NCBI GenBank assembly: GCA_030429955.1
Contig: JAUIGO010000006.1
Location: 1 to 64,000 of the forward strand
DNA from: Bacteroidia bacterium
GTDB lineage: Bacteria; Bacteroidota; Bacteroidia; Flavobacteriales; Flavobacteriaceae
Length of the DNA: 64,000 bases
Reading direction: 5' to 3'
How positions within the stretch are numbered: the first letter of the stretch is position 1; every line of letters starts with the position of its first letter. The translations under genes and the position numbers were made by a program. Below the pieces are notes generated by a model. The model searched no databases and had not been told where the DNA came from. It saw only the letters and a list, made by a program, of their open reading frames with translations. Below are positions 27,001-33,900 of the stretch, piece after piece.

Positions 27001-27260
27001 ATGGAGATGATTTAAAGGATGAAATTGGAGAGCGTTCAAATCCAACAGCTAGTGAAGGGAACTCAATTGGATGGAGAGCTTTGGGTAATACTTATGGACC
27101 AACTGATGAACATCAAGAATTCCTAAAAAGAGTGCAAAGCCAATTAAATAAGGTAAAAACTAAGCTTAAGCCAATTATTAACAATACAATACCATCTATT
27201 GAAAGTGGCTTGAAAGCATCAGGCGCACCTTGGGTTGAGGGTCAAGGAATGAAAAACTAA
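24027..27260 (+). CDS. Large secreted VPS10/BNR-repeat (Asp-box propeller) protein
   Basis: 1077 residues. Signal peptide to ~residue 25 (LQSQ). Residues ~35-740 hold many Asp-box turns (TNSGTTW, HDDGNSW, TDGGKTW, STDGGDTW, TNRGETW, NGGKNW), making sialidase/sortilin-like beta propellers. A further ~330-residue region has a Gly/Arg-rich patch (GGRGGFGRGG) and a C-terminal helical segment. No sialidase Arg triad is evident, so calling it a glycosidase is unsafe. These proteins co-occur with secreted peptidases in Bacteroidota. It shares its start pattern (IGPALTSGRIADIAIHP) with the partial gene at 62832. Confidence 0.9.
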   Translation: MKTILKVSFLWMFLLGMTFTLQSQTINESTFRGLELRNIGPALTSGRIADIAIHPENENVWYVAVGSGGVWKTTNSGTTWKPIFDNESSYSIGSIAIDPSNPHTIWVGTGENVGGRHVAFGDGIYVSHDDGNSWKNMGLAKSEHLSTIIVHPENSDIVWVASQGPLWTKGGERGVYKTTDGGKTWNRTLGDSEWIGATDIVIDQNNPDILYAATWQRHRTVAAYMGGGPGTGIHKSTDGGDTWTELKKGLPGSNLGKIGLAMSHFDSDVIYAAVETDRTKGGVYMSTNRGETWNKQSDAVSGGTGPHYYQELIASPHHDGTLYLMNNSALESKDHGKTFTRMSRSNQHSDSHALVFKKSDPNYLLIGTDGGLYESFDLTESWKYVSNLPITQFFKVAVDDSEPFYKVYGGTQDNGSLGGASRTVFSDGIKNRDWWKTLGADGHQSAIEPGNPNITYGEFQQGALWRIDQTTRETVFIQPQAREGDPFERFNWDAPILVSPHNPTKLYFASQRVWKSENRGDAWTPISSDLTLNQDRMTLPFYDGKQQSWDNAWDLNAMSNYNTITSLAESPKQEGLIYAGTDDGLIQVTENGGTSWTKFALGNIKGVPSTAFVNDVRADLFDANVVYAALDNHKYGDYKPYLIKSTDKGKSWALINGDLPNTLLTWRLVQDHVKKDLLFAATEYGVYFTRNGGKNWIQLKSGIPTISIRDITIQRRENDLVAASFGRGIFILDDITPIREFDNTMLSKDVTLFPIKDALWYSPNERVGSQGDNEYAAENPPFGAVFTYYMSDKLESLKDERKTREKTNTDFPGWDALEAENRQEGPEVLLIIKDENGNVVNTVQGKNKKGFNRVNWELNYPNKSGERLQTPGGRGGFGRGGVMATPGDYTVTIVKRVNGVNTTLEGPKPFKVVPMYDGALPRKSFDEMDAFREKVFDFQQDLTATNVALSTAIQTIDAMERALNKADKPSDDLFKKINDVKMALLNIDKELNGDDLKDEIGERSNPTASEGNSIGWRALGNTYGPTDEHQEFLKRVQSQLNKVKTKLKPIINNTIPSIESGLKASGAPWVEGQGMKN

Positions 27261-27266
27261 ATATAG

Positions 27267-27274
27267 TATATTTG
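27267..27274 (+). promoter_or_regulatory. Possible -7 box TATATTTG upstream of the S9 peptidase
   Basis: TATATTTG fits TAnnTTTG. It lies directly before the terminator-like hairpin 27274-27311, 60 bp upstream of the ATG at 27335. No -33 TTG; may be chance. Confidence 0.3.
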
Positions 27275-27311
27275 GGGAGCTGCTAAACATTGATAGCGAC
27301 TCCCTTTTATT
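27274..27311 (+). terminator. Terminator-like hairpin after the VPS10/BNR gene
   Basis: The arms GGGAG.TGCTA and TAGCG.CTCCC pair as a 10-bp stem with one mismatch and one G-T pair around an ~8-base loop. TTTTATTATTTT follows. Located 14 bp after the stop at 27260. Confidence 0.65.
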
Positions 27312-27334
27312 ATTTTACAAAGTAAAACCAAGTT

Positions 27335-30148
27335 ATGAAACAAGTATTTTATGTCATTTTATTATTAATTACAGTAAACTCATTTGCTCAGAAAAAAATA
27401 TTAGACCATTCAGATTTTGATATCTGGAACACCATTCAAGGAGAAACCATTGCACCTAATGGAAAATTTGTGATGTATTCTCTTGAAAAAGGAGAAAAAG
27501 ACAATCATTTAAAAATAAAAGATAACAATGCCAATTTGGTATTTGAGCATGAACGCTCAGAACGAGGTGAATTCACTTATGATTCCAATAATGCCATTTT
27601 TGTGGTTAAAGCATGGAAAGATAGTATTGCTGAAATGAAACGCAGAAAAGTGAAAAAGGACAAAATGCCAAAAGACACTCTTGGTATTTACAATTTACAA
27701 AACAACACTTTAGATAAGATTGCCAATATTAAATCATACAAAACACCTCAAAAATGGTCAGGTTTTATAGCCTATACGTTTGAAGAAGCGCAAAAAGATA
27801 CTCCTAAAAAAACTGAAAAAGATTCTATTTCAAACGATTCCACGAAAACTGAATCTAAGTCAAAAAAGAAAGCTAAAAAGGCAAATGATAAAAATGGTTA
27901 TCCACTAGTGATTAGAAATCTTCAAAACAAGCAAGAAGACACCATTCACTTTGTGACTAATTATATTTTTGCTAAAGAAGGGAAGATGCTCTCCTTTATT
28001 ACAACTGGAGATGATGCTGATATAAAACCAGGAGTTTATGTTAAAGATTTAACCAATAGCACTACAAAACAAGTTTTTGATTCGCATGAGAAGACTAAAT
28101 ATTTTGAACTCAGCTTTAGTGATTCTGGTAAAAACTTAGGCTTTGTAGTTGATGCTGATACAACCAAAGTTTACGTGCGACCAAACAAACTATACACTTG
28201 GAATACTGCAAACAATAATGCTCAATTGGTTGTTGATGCTGAAACGGCTCCTCAAGGCTACAGAGTATCGTCTGATGGCAACGTGAGTTTCTCTAAAGAT
28301 GATTCCAAATTGTATTTCGGTTTGGCACTTCCTGCGATAGTTCAAGACACCTTATTGTTGGATGAAGAAATCGTAAACGTTGAAGTATGGACTTATGACG
28401 AACCAAGATTGTATACAGTACAGGAATTACAAGTTAAAAACGATCAGAAAAAATCGTTTCAAACCGTTTATCATTTAAACAATAAGAAGCTAATTCAAAT
28501 TGCAACTAAAGAGTATCCAGATTCAAGATTAGCAGATGAAGGTAATGGCACTTTTGCTTTAGTAAGCAATGAAGAACCTTATTTACTAGAAAGTCAGTGG
28601 ACTGGAAGGCGAGCTGAAGATTTAGCCATCGTGAATGTAAATACAGGTGCTGTAAAATCTGCATTGAAGAAAAACCTAGGAAACACACAATTAAGTCCAA
28701 AAGGCAAATATGCTTATGGTTACAATCCTGCAGATAGTACTTGGTTTACCTATAATATCAGTACATCAAAATATATCGCATTAACAAAAGATAAAGTGTT
28801 TTATGATGAGCTTAATGATTCTCCAAACTATCCAGGATCGTATGGTTCTGCTGGTTGGACAAAAGACGACAAATCCATAATCCTTTATGATCGTTATGAT
28901 ATTTGGGAATTTAACCCTGACAATGGCACAAGCACTCGACTCACTAAAGGTCGCGAAAACACAACAGAATATCGTTATGTAAGATTAGATTCAGACCAAC
29001 GTTTTATTGATACTTCTGAAAAATGGTTACTCACTACATTTAATGAAACCAGCAAAAATTCTGGTTATTTTGAGTATAACTATGGTAGCAAATCTGGCAA
29101 ACAATTGCTTGATGAGCCTTATCGCTATTCAACACCTCGTAAGGCAAAATTTAGCGATGCAGTGTTGTTTACTAGACAATCTTTTGAAGAATTTCCAAAC
29201 CTTAGAATTTCGAATTTAAGTTTTAAAAATCAAACCGTTTTAAGTGATGCCAACCCTCAACAAAAAGACTATAATTGGGGAACAGCAGAATTAGTACATT
29301 GGACATCTTTAGATGGTTTACCACTAACAGGAATGTTGATAAAACCAGAGAATTTTGATCCCAACAAAAAGTATCCAATGATCGTAAATTTCTACGAGAA
29401 AAGCTCTGATGGTTTACATTCACACAAAGCACCAAATCCTGGTCGTTCAACAATCAATTACAGTTTTTATGCAAGTAGAGGCTATGTTATTTTTAATCCA
29501 GATGTGTATTATCGTGAAGGCTATCCTGGCGAAAGCGCCTTTAATTGCGTGATTCCTGGCATTACATCTTTAATAGAAAAAGGATTTATTGACAAAGATA
29601 ATATTGGAACACAAGGTCATAGTTGGGGAGGTTATCAAATTGCTTATTTAGTGACTAAAACAGATATTTTTAAAGCTGCAGAATCTGGAGCTCCAGTGCC
29701 AAACATGATTAGTGCTTATGGTGGAATTCGTTGGTGGACAGGTTTGAGCAGACAGTTTCAGTACGAGCACACACAGAGTAGAATAGGAGGAACTCCTTGG
29801 GAATATCCACAGCGTTATGTGGAGAATTCACCAATATTTAACATCGATAAAATAAACACACCTTTATTGATAATGCACAACGATGCCGATGGTCACGTGC
29901 CATGGTACCAAGGGATTGAGTTTTTTGTAAGCTTACGTCGACTAGGAAAGCCAGCTTGGTTTTTAAATTATAATGACGAACCACATTGGCCTTTAAAAAT
30001 GCAGAATAGAAAAGATTTCAATATCAGAATGCAACAGTTTTTTGATCATTATTTAAAAGGTGATCCTAAACCAGTTTGGATGGAACGTGGTGTACCAGCT
30101 ATGGAAAAAGGAATCAATCAAGGATTAGAATTAATGGATAAAAATTAA
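27335..30148 (+). CDS. Secreted S9 family (prolyl oligopeptidase-like) peptidase, large form
   Basis: 937 residues. Signal peptide MKQVFYVILLLITVNSFAQ. A long N-terminal propeller is interrupted by a charged Lys/Ser-rich insert near residues 150-185. The C-terminal hydrolase has the nucleophile in GTQGHSWGGYQIAYL (Ser763), an Asp in HNDADGHVPW and the His in NYNDEPHWPL. The long form (~900+ residues) is a common Bacteroidota variant of S9C-type enzymes. It probably degrades peptides in the periplasm or outside. It is followed after 3 bp by the cupin gene. Confidence 0.92.
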   Translation: MKQVFYVILLLITVNSFAQKKILDHSDFDIWNTIQGETIAPNGKFVMYSLEKGEKDNHLKIKDNNANLVFEHERSERGEFTYDSNNAIFVVKAWKDSIAEMKRRKVKKDKMPKDTLGIYNLQNNTLDKIANIKSYKTPQKWSGFIAYTFEEAQKDTPKKTEKDSISNDSTKTESKSKKKAKKANDKNGYPLVIRNLQNKQEDTIHFVTNYIFAKEGKMLSFITTGDDADIKPGVYVKDLTNSTTKQVFDSHEKTKYFELSFSDSGKNLGFVVDADTTKVYVRPNKLYTWNTANNNAQLVVDAETAPQGYRVSSDGNVSFSKDDSKLYFGLALPAIVQDTLLLDEEIVNVEVWTYDEPRLYTVQELQVKNDQKKSFQTVYHLNNKKLIQIATKEYPDSRLADEGNGTFALVSNEEPYLLESQWTGRRAEDLAIVNVNTGAVKSALKKNLGNTQLSPKGKYAYGYNPADSTWFTYNISTSKYIALTKDKVFYDELNDSPNYPGSYGSAGWTKDDKSIILYDRYDIWEFNPDNGTSTRLTKGRENTTEYRYVRLDSDQRFIDTSEKWLLTTFNETSKNSGYFEYNYGSKSGKQLLDEPYRYSTPRKAKFSDAVLFTRQSFEEFPNLRISNLSFKNQTVLSDANPQQKDYNWGTAELVHWTSLDGLPLTGMLIKPENFDPNKKYPMIVNFYEKSSDGLHSHKAPNPGRSTINYSFYASRGYVIFNPDVYYREGYPGESAFNCVIPGITSLIEKGFIDKDNIGTQGHSWGGYQIAYLVTKTDIFKAAESGAPVPNMISAYGGIRWWTGLSRQFQYEHTQSRIGGTPWEYPQRYVENSPIFNIDKINTPLLIMHNDADGHVPWYQGIEFFVSLRRLGKPAWFLNYNDEPHWPLKMQNRKDFNIRMQQFFDHYLKGDPKPVWMERGVPAMEKGINQGLELMDKN

Positions 30149-30151
30149 ATC

Positions 30152-30511
30152 ATGCTAAAAAAAATAAATTGGGACGATGTTCCTGTAGAGCAAGTCACAG
30201 ATAAGATGCAACGCAAAATGATTTATGGCGACAAAGTCATGGTTGCTAGAATGAAATTTAAAGATGGATTTTTAGTACCACTTCACGAACATCATAATGA
30301 GCAAGTGACACAAGTCATTTCTGGAACCATTCGGTTTTGGTTTGGAGCCAACAAAGAACAAACTATGGACTTAGGCCCTGGAGATTCAGTGGTTATTCCA
30401 GCGCATCTACCTCATGAAGCCTTAATGATTGGTGATGTTGAAGAAATTGACACTTGGTCGCCAATTCGTGAAGATTGGCTTGATGGTACAGACGATTATT
30501 TACGTAAATAA
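30152..30511 (+). CDS. Single-domain cupin
   Basis: 119 residues. The cupin core shows the metal-site motif 1 (VPLHEHHNEQVTQVISG, His/His/Glu ligands) and motif 2 (GPGDSVVIPAHLPHEA). The ending ..EIDTWSPIREDWL resembles cupins of sugar-acid or pectin/alginate degradation loci such as KdgF-like proteins, but family-level assignment is all I can support. It starts 3 bp after the S9 peptidase and 3 bp before the first SDR gene, so the three form an operon. Confidence 0.85.
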   Translation: MLKKINWDDVPVEQVTDKMQRKMIYGDKVMVARMKFKDGFLVPLHEHHNEQVTQVISGTIRFWFGANKEQTMDLGPGDSVVIPAHLPHEALMIGDVEEIDTWSPIREDWLDGTDDYLRK

Positions 30512-30514
30512 CCA

Positions 30515-31279
30515 ATGGATTTAGGCTTAAAAAATAAAATTGCTTTTATAGCTGCTTCCAGTGATGGCTTAGGAAAAGCTGTGGCTATGGAATTGGCCAA
30601 AGAAGGAGCAACAGTCATTATAAATGGCAGAAATAAAGAGAAACTAGAGCAAACCAAACAAGAGATTGAACACCAATGCCAAACGAGTGTTCTAGCCATT
30701 TCTGGTGACTTGGCAGATGATGAGGAAAGAGCTTCTGTTTTAAAAACTATTTTCAATCATCATGATAATATTGATATTTTAATTACCAATACTGGAGGAC
30801 CACCTTCAGGGAAGTTTGAGGACTTGTCAATGGACGATTGGAATAACACCTATAAACTTCTTTTAGCAAGTACAGTGTCGTTAGTAAAGGCTGTAATTCC
30901 AGGAATGAAACAACAGCAATTTGGTAGAATCATCGCCATTACATCTCAAGCTGTAAAGCAGCCAGTTGATAATTTAATCTTATCCAATTCGGTTCGTGCT
31001 TCTGTAGCTGGTTTGATGAAAACTTTGGCAAGTGAATTAGGCGAGTACAACATTACAGTAAATAATGTCATGCCTGGATACACAAAGACCAACAGGTTAC
31101 TGTCTTTAATTGAAAGCAACCCTTCTTTTAAATCTGCTATTGATGAAATTCCTCTAAAGCGCTTTGGCAATCCTGATGAATTTGCAGCTGCAGTTACCTT
31201 TTTAGCAAGTGAACGAGCGAGCTACATCACAGGAACTTCCTTAGCTGTTGATGGAGGTTGGATTAAACATATTTTATAA
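30515..31279 (+). CDS. SDR-family oxidoreductase lacking the usual catalytic Tyr
   Basis: 254 residues. A Rossmann fold is seen: KNKIAFIAASSDGLGKAVA (the TGxxxGIG turn reads AASSDGLG) and ITNTGGPPSGKF (instead of NNAG). The catalytic Ser region is IAITSQAVKQP, but the place of the YxxxK motif reads NSVRASVAGLMK: the Tyr is not Tyr here. This variant is known as a BKR-like SDR subgroup with an imperfect tetrad. Its reaction is uncertain. It abuts the next SDR gene with no gap and follows the cupin by 3 bp. Confidence 0.87.
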   Translation: MDLGLKNKIAFIAASSDGLGKAVAMELAKEGATVIINGRNKEKLEQTKQEIEHQCQTSVLAISGDLADDEERASVLKTIFNHHDNIDILITNTGGPPSGKFEDLSMDDWNNTYKLLLASTVSLVKAVIPGMKQQQFGRIIAITSQAVKQPVDNLILSNSVRASVAGLMKTLASELGEYNITVNNVMPGYTKTNRLLSLIESNPSFKSAIDEIPLKRFGNPDEFAAAVTFLASERASYITGTSLAVDGGWIKHIL

Positions 31280-32044
31280 ATGACGCATATTGATTTAAAA
31301 CATAAAACCATTTTAATTACAGGAGCTTCTAAAGGCATTGGTCAAGGCATAGCAGATTATGCCATGCAAATGGGAGCAAAGGTAGCTGTGCATTATAATT
31401 CTGATAAGGAAGCTGCTGAAAATTTGGTCAATAAATATCCTGAAACTCAATCGAAAGTTTTTCATGCCGATTTAAGCCAAACCCAAGACGTCATCAATTT
31501 ATTTGAAAATGTTCTTAAGGAATTCGGTACGATTGACACCATTATTTTAAACGCTGGTGTGTTTCAAAAACACTCTTCTAAAAGTGACTTAGACGATTGG
31601 TTAAGTGTTTGGAAATCTACCATCGCTATTAATTTAGATTCAGTTGGCATACTTACCAAATTAGGTATTGATCATTTTAGAAAACAAAAAGGAGGTCGTT
31701 TTATTTACATTGGAAGTAGAGCAGTGTTTCGTGGCGAAACCGAAGAATATCTTGCCTATGCTGCTTCTAAAGGTGGATTAACTTCTTTAGCACGAAGTGT
31801 CGCACGTTCTTTTGGGAAAGAAAATATCAAATCGTTTGTCATTGCTCCTGGATTCACCAGAACACAAATGGCAGAATCCTTTATTGATACTTATGGTGAA
31901 GAGCGAGTTCTGAATGAGATTGCTTTAAATGAGTTGACTACACCAAATGATTTAGCGCCTTTGGTGGCTTTAATGTGCAGTGGACAAATGGACCATGCTA
32001 CAGGAGCCACAATTGATGTGAATGCTGGAAGTCATATTAGGTAA
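31280..32044 (+). CDS. SDR-family oxidoreductase (classical)
   Basis: 254 residues. Complete classical motifs: TGASKGIG cofactor site near the N-terminus, LNAGV, the catalytic Ser in YIGSRAVFRG and YAASK (Tyr and Lys). The C-terminal VNAGSHIR closes the fold. It probably uses NAD(P)H on a sugar, sugar acid or acyl substrate; the cupin and Tyr-less SDR in the same operon suggest a carbohydrate-related pathway (inference). It starts on the base after the previous stop codon, indicating coupled translation. Confidence 0.9.
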   Translation: MTHIDLKHKTILITGASKGIGQGIADYAMQMGAKVAVHYNSDKEAAENLVNKYPETQSKVFHADLSQTQDVINLFENVLKEFGTIDTIILNAGVFQKHSSKSDLDDWLSVWKSTIAINLDSVGILTKLGIDHFRKQKGGRFIYIGSRAVFRGETEEYLAYAASKGGLTSLARSVARSFGKENIKSFVIAPGFTRTQMAESFIDTYGEERVLNEIALNELTTPNDLAPLVALMCSGQMDHATGATIDVNAGSHIR

Positions 32045-32080
32045 TTTTATCAAGAGAACATTAGTTATATATGTAAGTTG

Positions 32081-32122
32081 CTATAACCATTTTATAAGTA
32101 TGTTATAACCACGCTATAACCA
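32081..32122. repeat. Three TATAACCA direct repeats upstream of the 32180 gene
   Basis: The 9-mers CTATAACCA (32081-32089), TTATAACCA (32103-32111) and CTATAACCA (32114-32122) repeat in a spacing of 22 and 11 bp, i.e. multiples of about one helical turn. That is an arrangement typical of operator sites. No regulator can be linked. Confidence 0.55.
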
Positions 32123-32179
32123 TAAGATTAATTTTTGTATATTGTTGTTACTTTGATGTTTAAATAACACTTACAACCT

Positions 32180-32929
32180 ATGGCCAAACAGAAAGGTATT
32201 ATCCCATTAACAGGTACAATTGGTGGTATCAATTTTTACTATTTGAATGGCAAACCAGTAGCCAGAAAAGCTGGAGGTGGTTTTAACGGTAAGGCTATTA
32301 AAGCTAAAGCAAGTATGCAACGAGTGCGCGAAAATGGCAGTGAGTTTGGTCACTGCTCGCGTGTGAATAAGGTTTTTAGGATGGCTTTACGTTCATTTCA
32401 TAAAGGATTTAAGTTTACTTATTTTCATAGCAGATTGATGACCTTGTTTACCCAACTTAAGGATTTGGATGCTGTGCATGAACGTGGAAATCGTGTTGTT
32501 TTTGAGAGTGTAAGTACAACGGAAGGCATTTCTTTATTAAAACAGTTTAATTATACACCTGACTGTGATGTGAGGCGTCTATTGCCTTTTGATTTTGAGA
32601 TTGACAGTAGTACTTTTGAACTGACAATTTCTCATTTTGATATTAAAAAGGTAGGGTTTATAAGTGGAGCAACACATATTGAACTGAACTATGGTGTACT
32701 TGACTTTAATTTTGAAACCCTACACAATAAATTGCATCTGGCTACACCATTAGTTCTAAATAAAAGCCTTAGTGGAACAACCATACAATTAACACCTGAT
32801 ATTTTGCCCAATGGTGTTGGCACTTTGCTTTGTGTGTTGGGTGTGCGGTTTTACCAAGAGGTGGATGGTGAGCTGTATGTGTTGAATACTAAAGAAGGTG
32901 TTGGGTTTGTGGTTTTGGAATGTTTTTAA
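32180..32929 (+). CDS. Uncharacterised protein (KQKGII...GTIGG.NFY family)
   Basis: 249 residues, no signal peptide. The start AKQKGIIPLTGTIGGINFYYLNG, then KAGGGFNGKAIKAKASMQRVRENGSEFG, is a pattern I associate with orphan proteins found in many Flavobacteriaceae, often in several copies per genome. No function is established. The C-terminal half has alternating short strands and cysteines without a recognisable motif. It has its own promoter region with TATAACCA repeats and is followed by a hairpin-rich non-coding stretch. Confidence 0.8.
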   Translation: MAKQKGIIPLTGTIGGINFYYLNGKPVARKAGGGFNGKAIKAKASMQRVRENGSEFGHCSRVNKVFRMALRSFHKGFKFTYFHSRLMTLFTQLKDLDAVHERGNRVVFESVSTTEGISLLKQFNYTPDCDVRRLLPFDFEIDSSTFELTISHFDIKKVGFISGATHIELNYGVLDFNFETLHNKLHLATPLVLNKSLSGTTIQLTPDILPNGVGTLLCVLGVRFYQEVDGELYVLNTKEGVGFVVLECF

Positions 32930-33296
32930 AGTTAAATGGTTTTGTCTCTATGATAGAGTTGGAGTATGCAAGGCTAAAAGGAGTTAGGTTTTAATTGTTT
33001 GTTCTTTTTTGCTCGTCCAAAAAAGAACTGAAAAAAGACGTCTTTCATGAGGATTTTTTGCTTTGCAAAACCGCCTCCAAAACTTCGCGGCGTTTGTAAC
33101 GCCTAGATTTCGAAGCTTTTGTTCGACTATTCTGCATAAAAGAAGTATTCCTGCTACGCAGGAATTGGTTGTGCATTCTACATCAAACTTTCGACAGGCT
33201 CAGTGTGACATCTGAGGAATGCCAAGGAAGTTTTGCTACTAACGACGTTAAAGATCTGAATAGCAATGACGTTGTGTTTAGATTAAATACAATTTC
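32930..33296. other. Non-coding stretch with a cluster of hairpins (repeat-element-like)
   Basis: No gene is supported. Between 33001 and 33165 at least five perfect inverted repeats follow each other: 33001-33028 (10-bp arms), 33034-33045 (12-bp palindrome AAAGACGTCTTT), 33056-33070 (TTTTGC/GCAAAA), 33089-33103 (GGCGTT/AACGCC) and 33147-33165 (ATTCCTG/CAGGAAT). A sequence TTTCGACAGGCTCAGTGTGAC follows at about 33188-33208, which resembles intergenic repeat text I associate with flavobacterial genomes. The whole probably is a dispersed palindromic repeat; copy number cannot be tested here. Confidence 0.6.
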
Positions 33297-33617
33297 TTGT
33301 ACAAAGTGTCGTCAGGTTTTTTAACTTTATCTGAATACGATGATTTTGCATTAGAGTATATGTCGCTTACATTTCAACATTGTAATATGGATTTTTCGCC
33401 ATTACCTATAATTACTAAAGATTCAGCTAAACATATAAAAACACCAATCAGCATTTTCGCAGCTGAAAAAGACATCCTTTTTCCTGGTAAAAAAATGATA
33501 AGACGAGCTAAAGATATTTTTCCTTCTTTAAAACATACCGTTTTACTTAACAATTCTAAACACGCTCCAACCCAAGACGATTTTAAAGTAATCGAAAATA
33601 ACATAGTTAGTGATTAG
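33297..33617 (+). pseudogene. C-terminal remnant of an alpha/beta hydrolase
   Basis: An open frame of ~106 residues aligns by pattern with only the last third of an alpha/beta hydrolase: a beta strand then the acid-loop IKTPISIFAAEKDILFPGKKM (catalytic Asp region) and HTVLLNNSKHAPTQDDFKVI (catalytic His region). The nucleophile elbow GxSxG and the N-terminal half are absent. Upstream the frame meets stop codons and the hairpin element. The gene was most likely truncated by insertion or deletion there. Confidence 0.6.
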
Positions 33618-33900
33618 GTAAGTTCTTACATATACAAATTCATTCGCAGCAGATTTATATTATTCAATTAACAGAACTATGCTAGTGGACGAGTAAATAA
33701 AATGAATAATAAGAACACGACATAGCACAGCTCTTCCAACAACTTCCACTTTATAAAAACCGAATTTTAATTTTTTAACTATCTGTTAAATCTCAGTTAA
33801 AAAAACGTTCGGATTTTTGCAAATACCTGTATTGGGTCGATTTGCCTTAGCCAAACCTCTATGTTTGCCTCATCATAATTAAATGGTTTAGTAAGACCTC
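33618..33900. other. Intergenic region before the amidohydrolase; inverted repeat and promoter
   Basis: No gene seen. It contains a 10-bp perfect inverted repeat (TTTTTTAACT 33771-33780, AGTTAAAAAA 33795-33804, 14-base loop), whose role is unknown, and a -7-like box before the next gene. Confidence 0.5.
33860..33867 (+). promoter_or_regulatory. -7 promoter box TATGTTTG for the amidohydrolase
   Basis: TATGTTTG matches TAnnTTTG, 33 bp upstream of the ATG at 33901. A TTTG at 33841-33844 is 15 bp away, a little too close for the usual -33 spacing. Confidence 0.5.

Noticed and set aside
24027-27260. Annotation of the BNR proteins as sialidases
   Set aside because: Asp-box repeats occur in many propellers; the catalytic Arg triad and Tyr/Glu pair were not recognisable.
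29223-29453. Minus-strand ORF inside the S9 peptidase and similar opposite-strand ORFs elsewhere
   Set aside because: They lie wholly within well-supported genes, have skewed composition (Leu/Ser/Phe-rich) and show no domain pattern.
33001-33165. CRISPR array in the hairpin cluster
   Set aside because: The repeats are inverted, unequal in sequence and have no regular spacer length; no cas gene is present.
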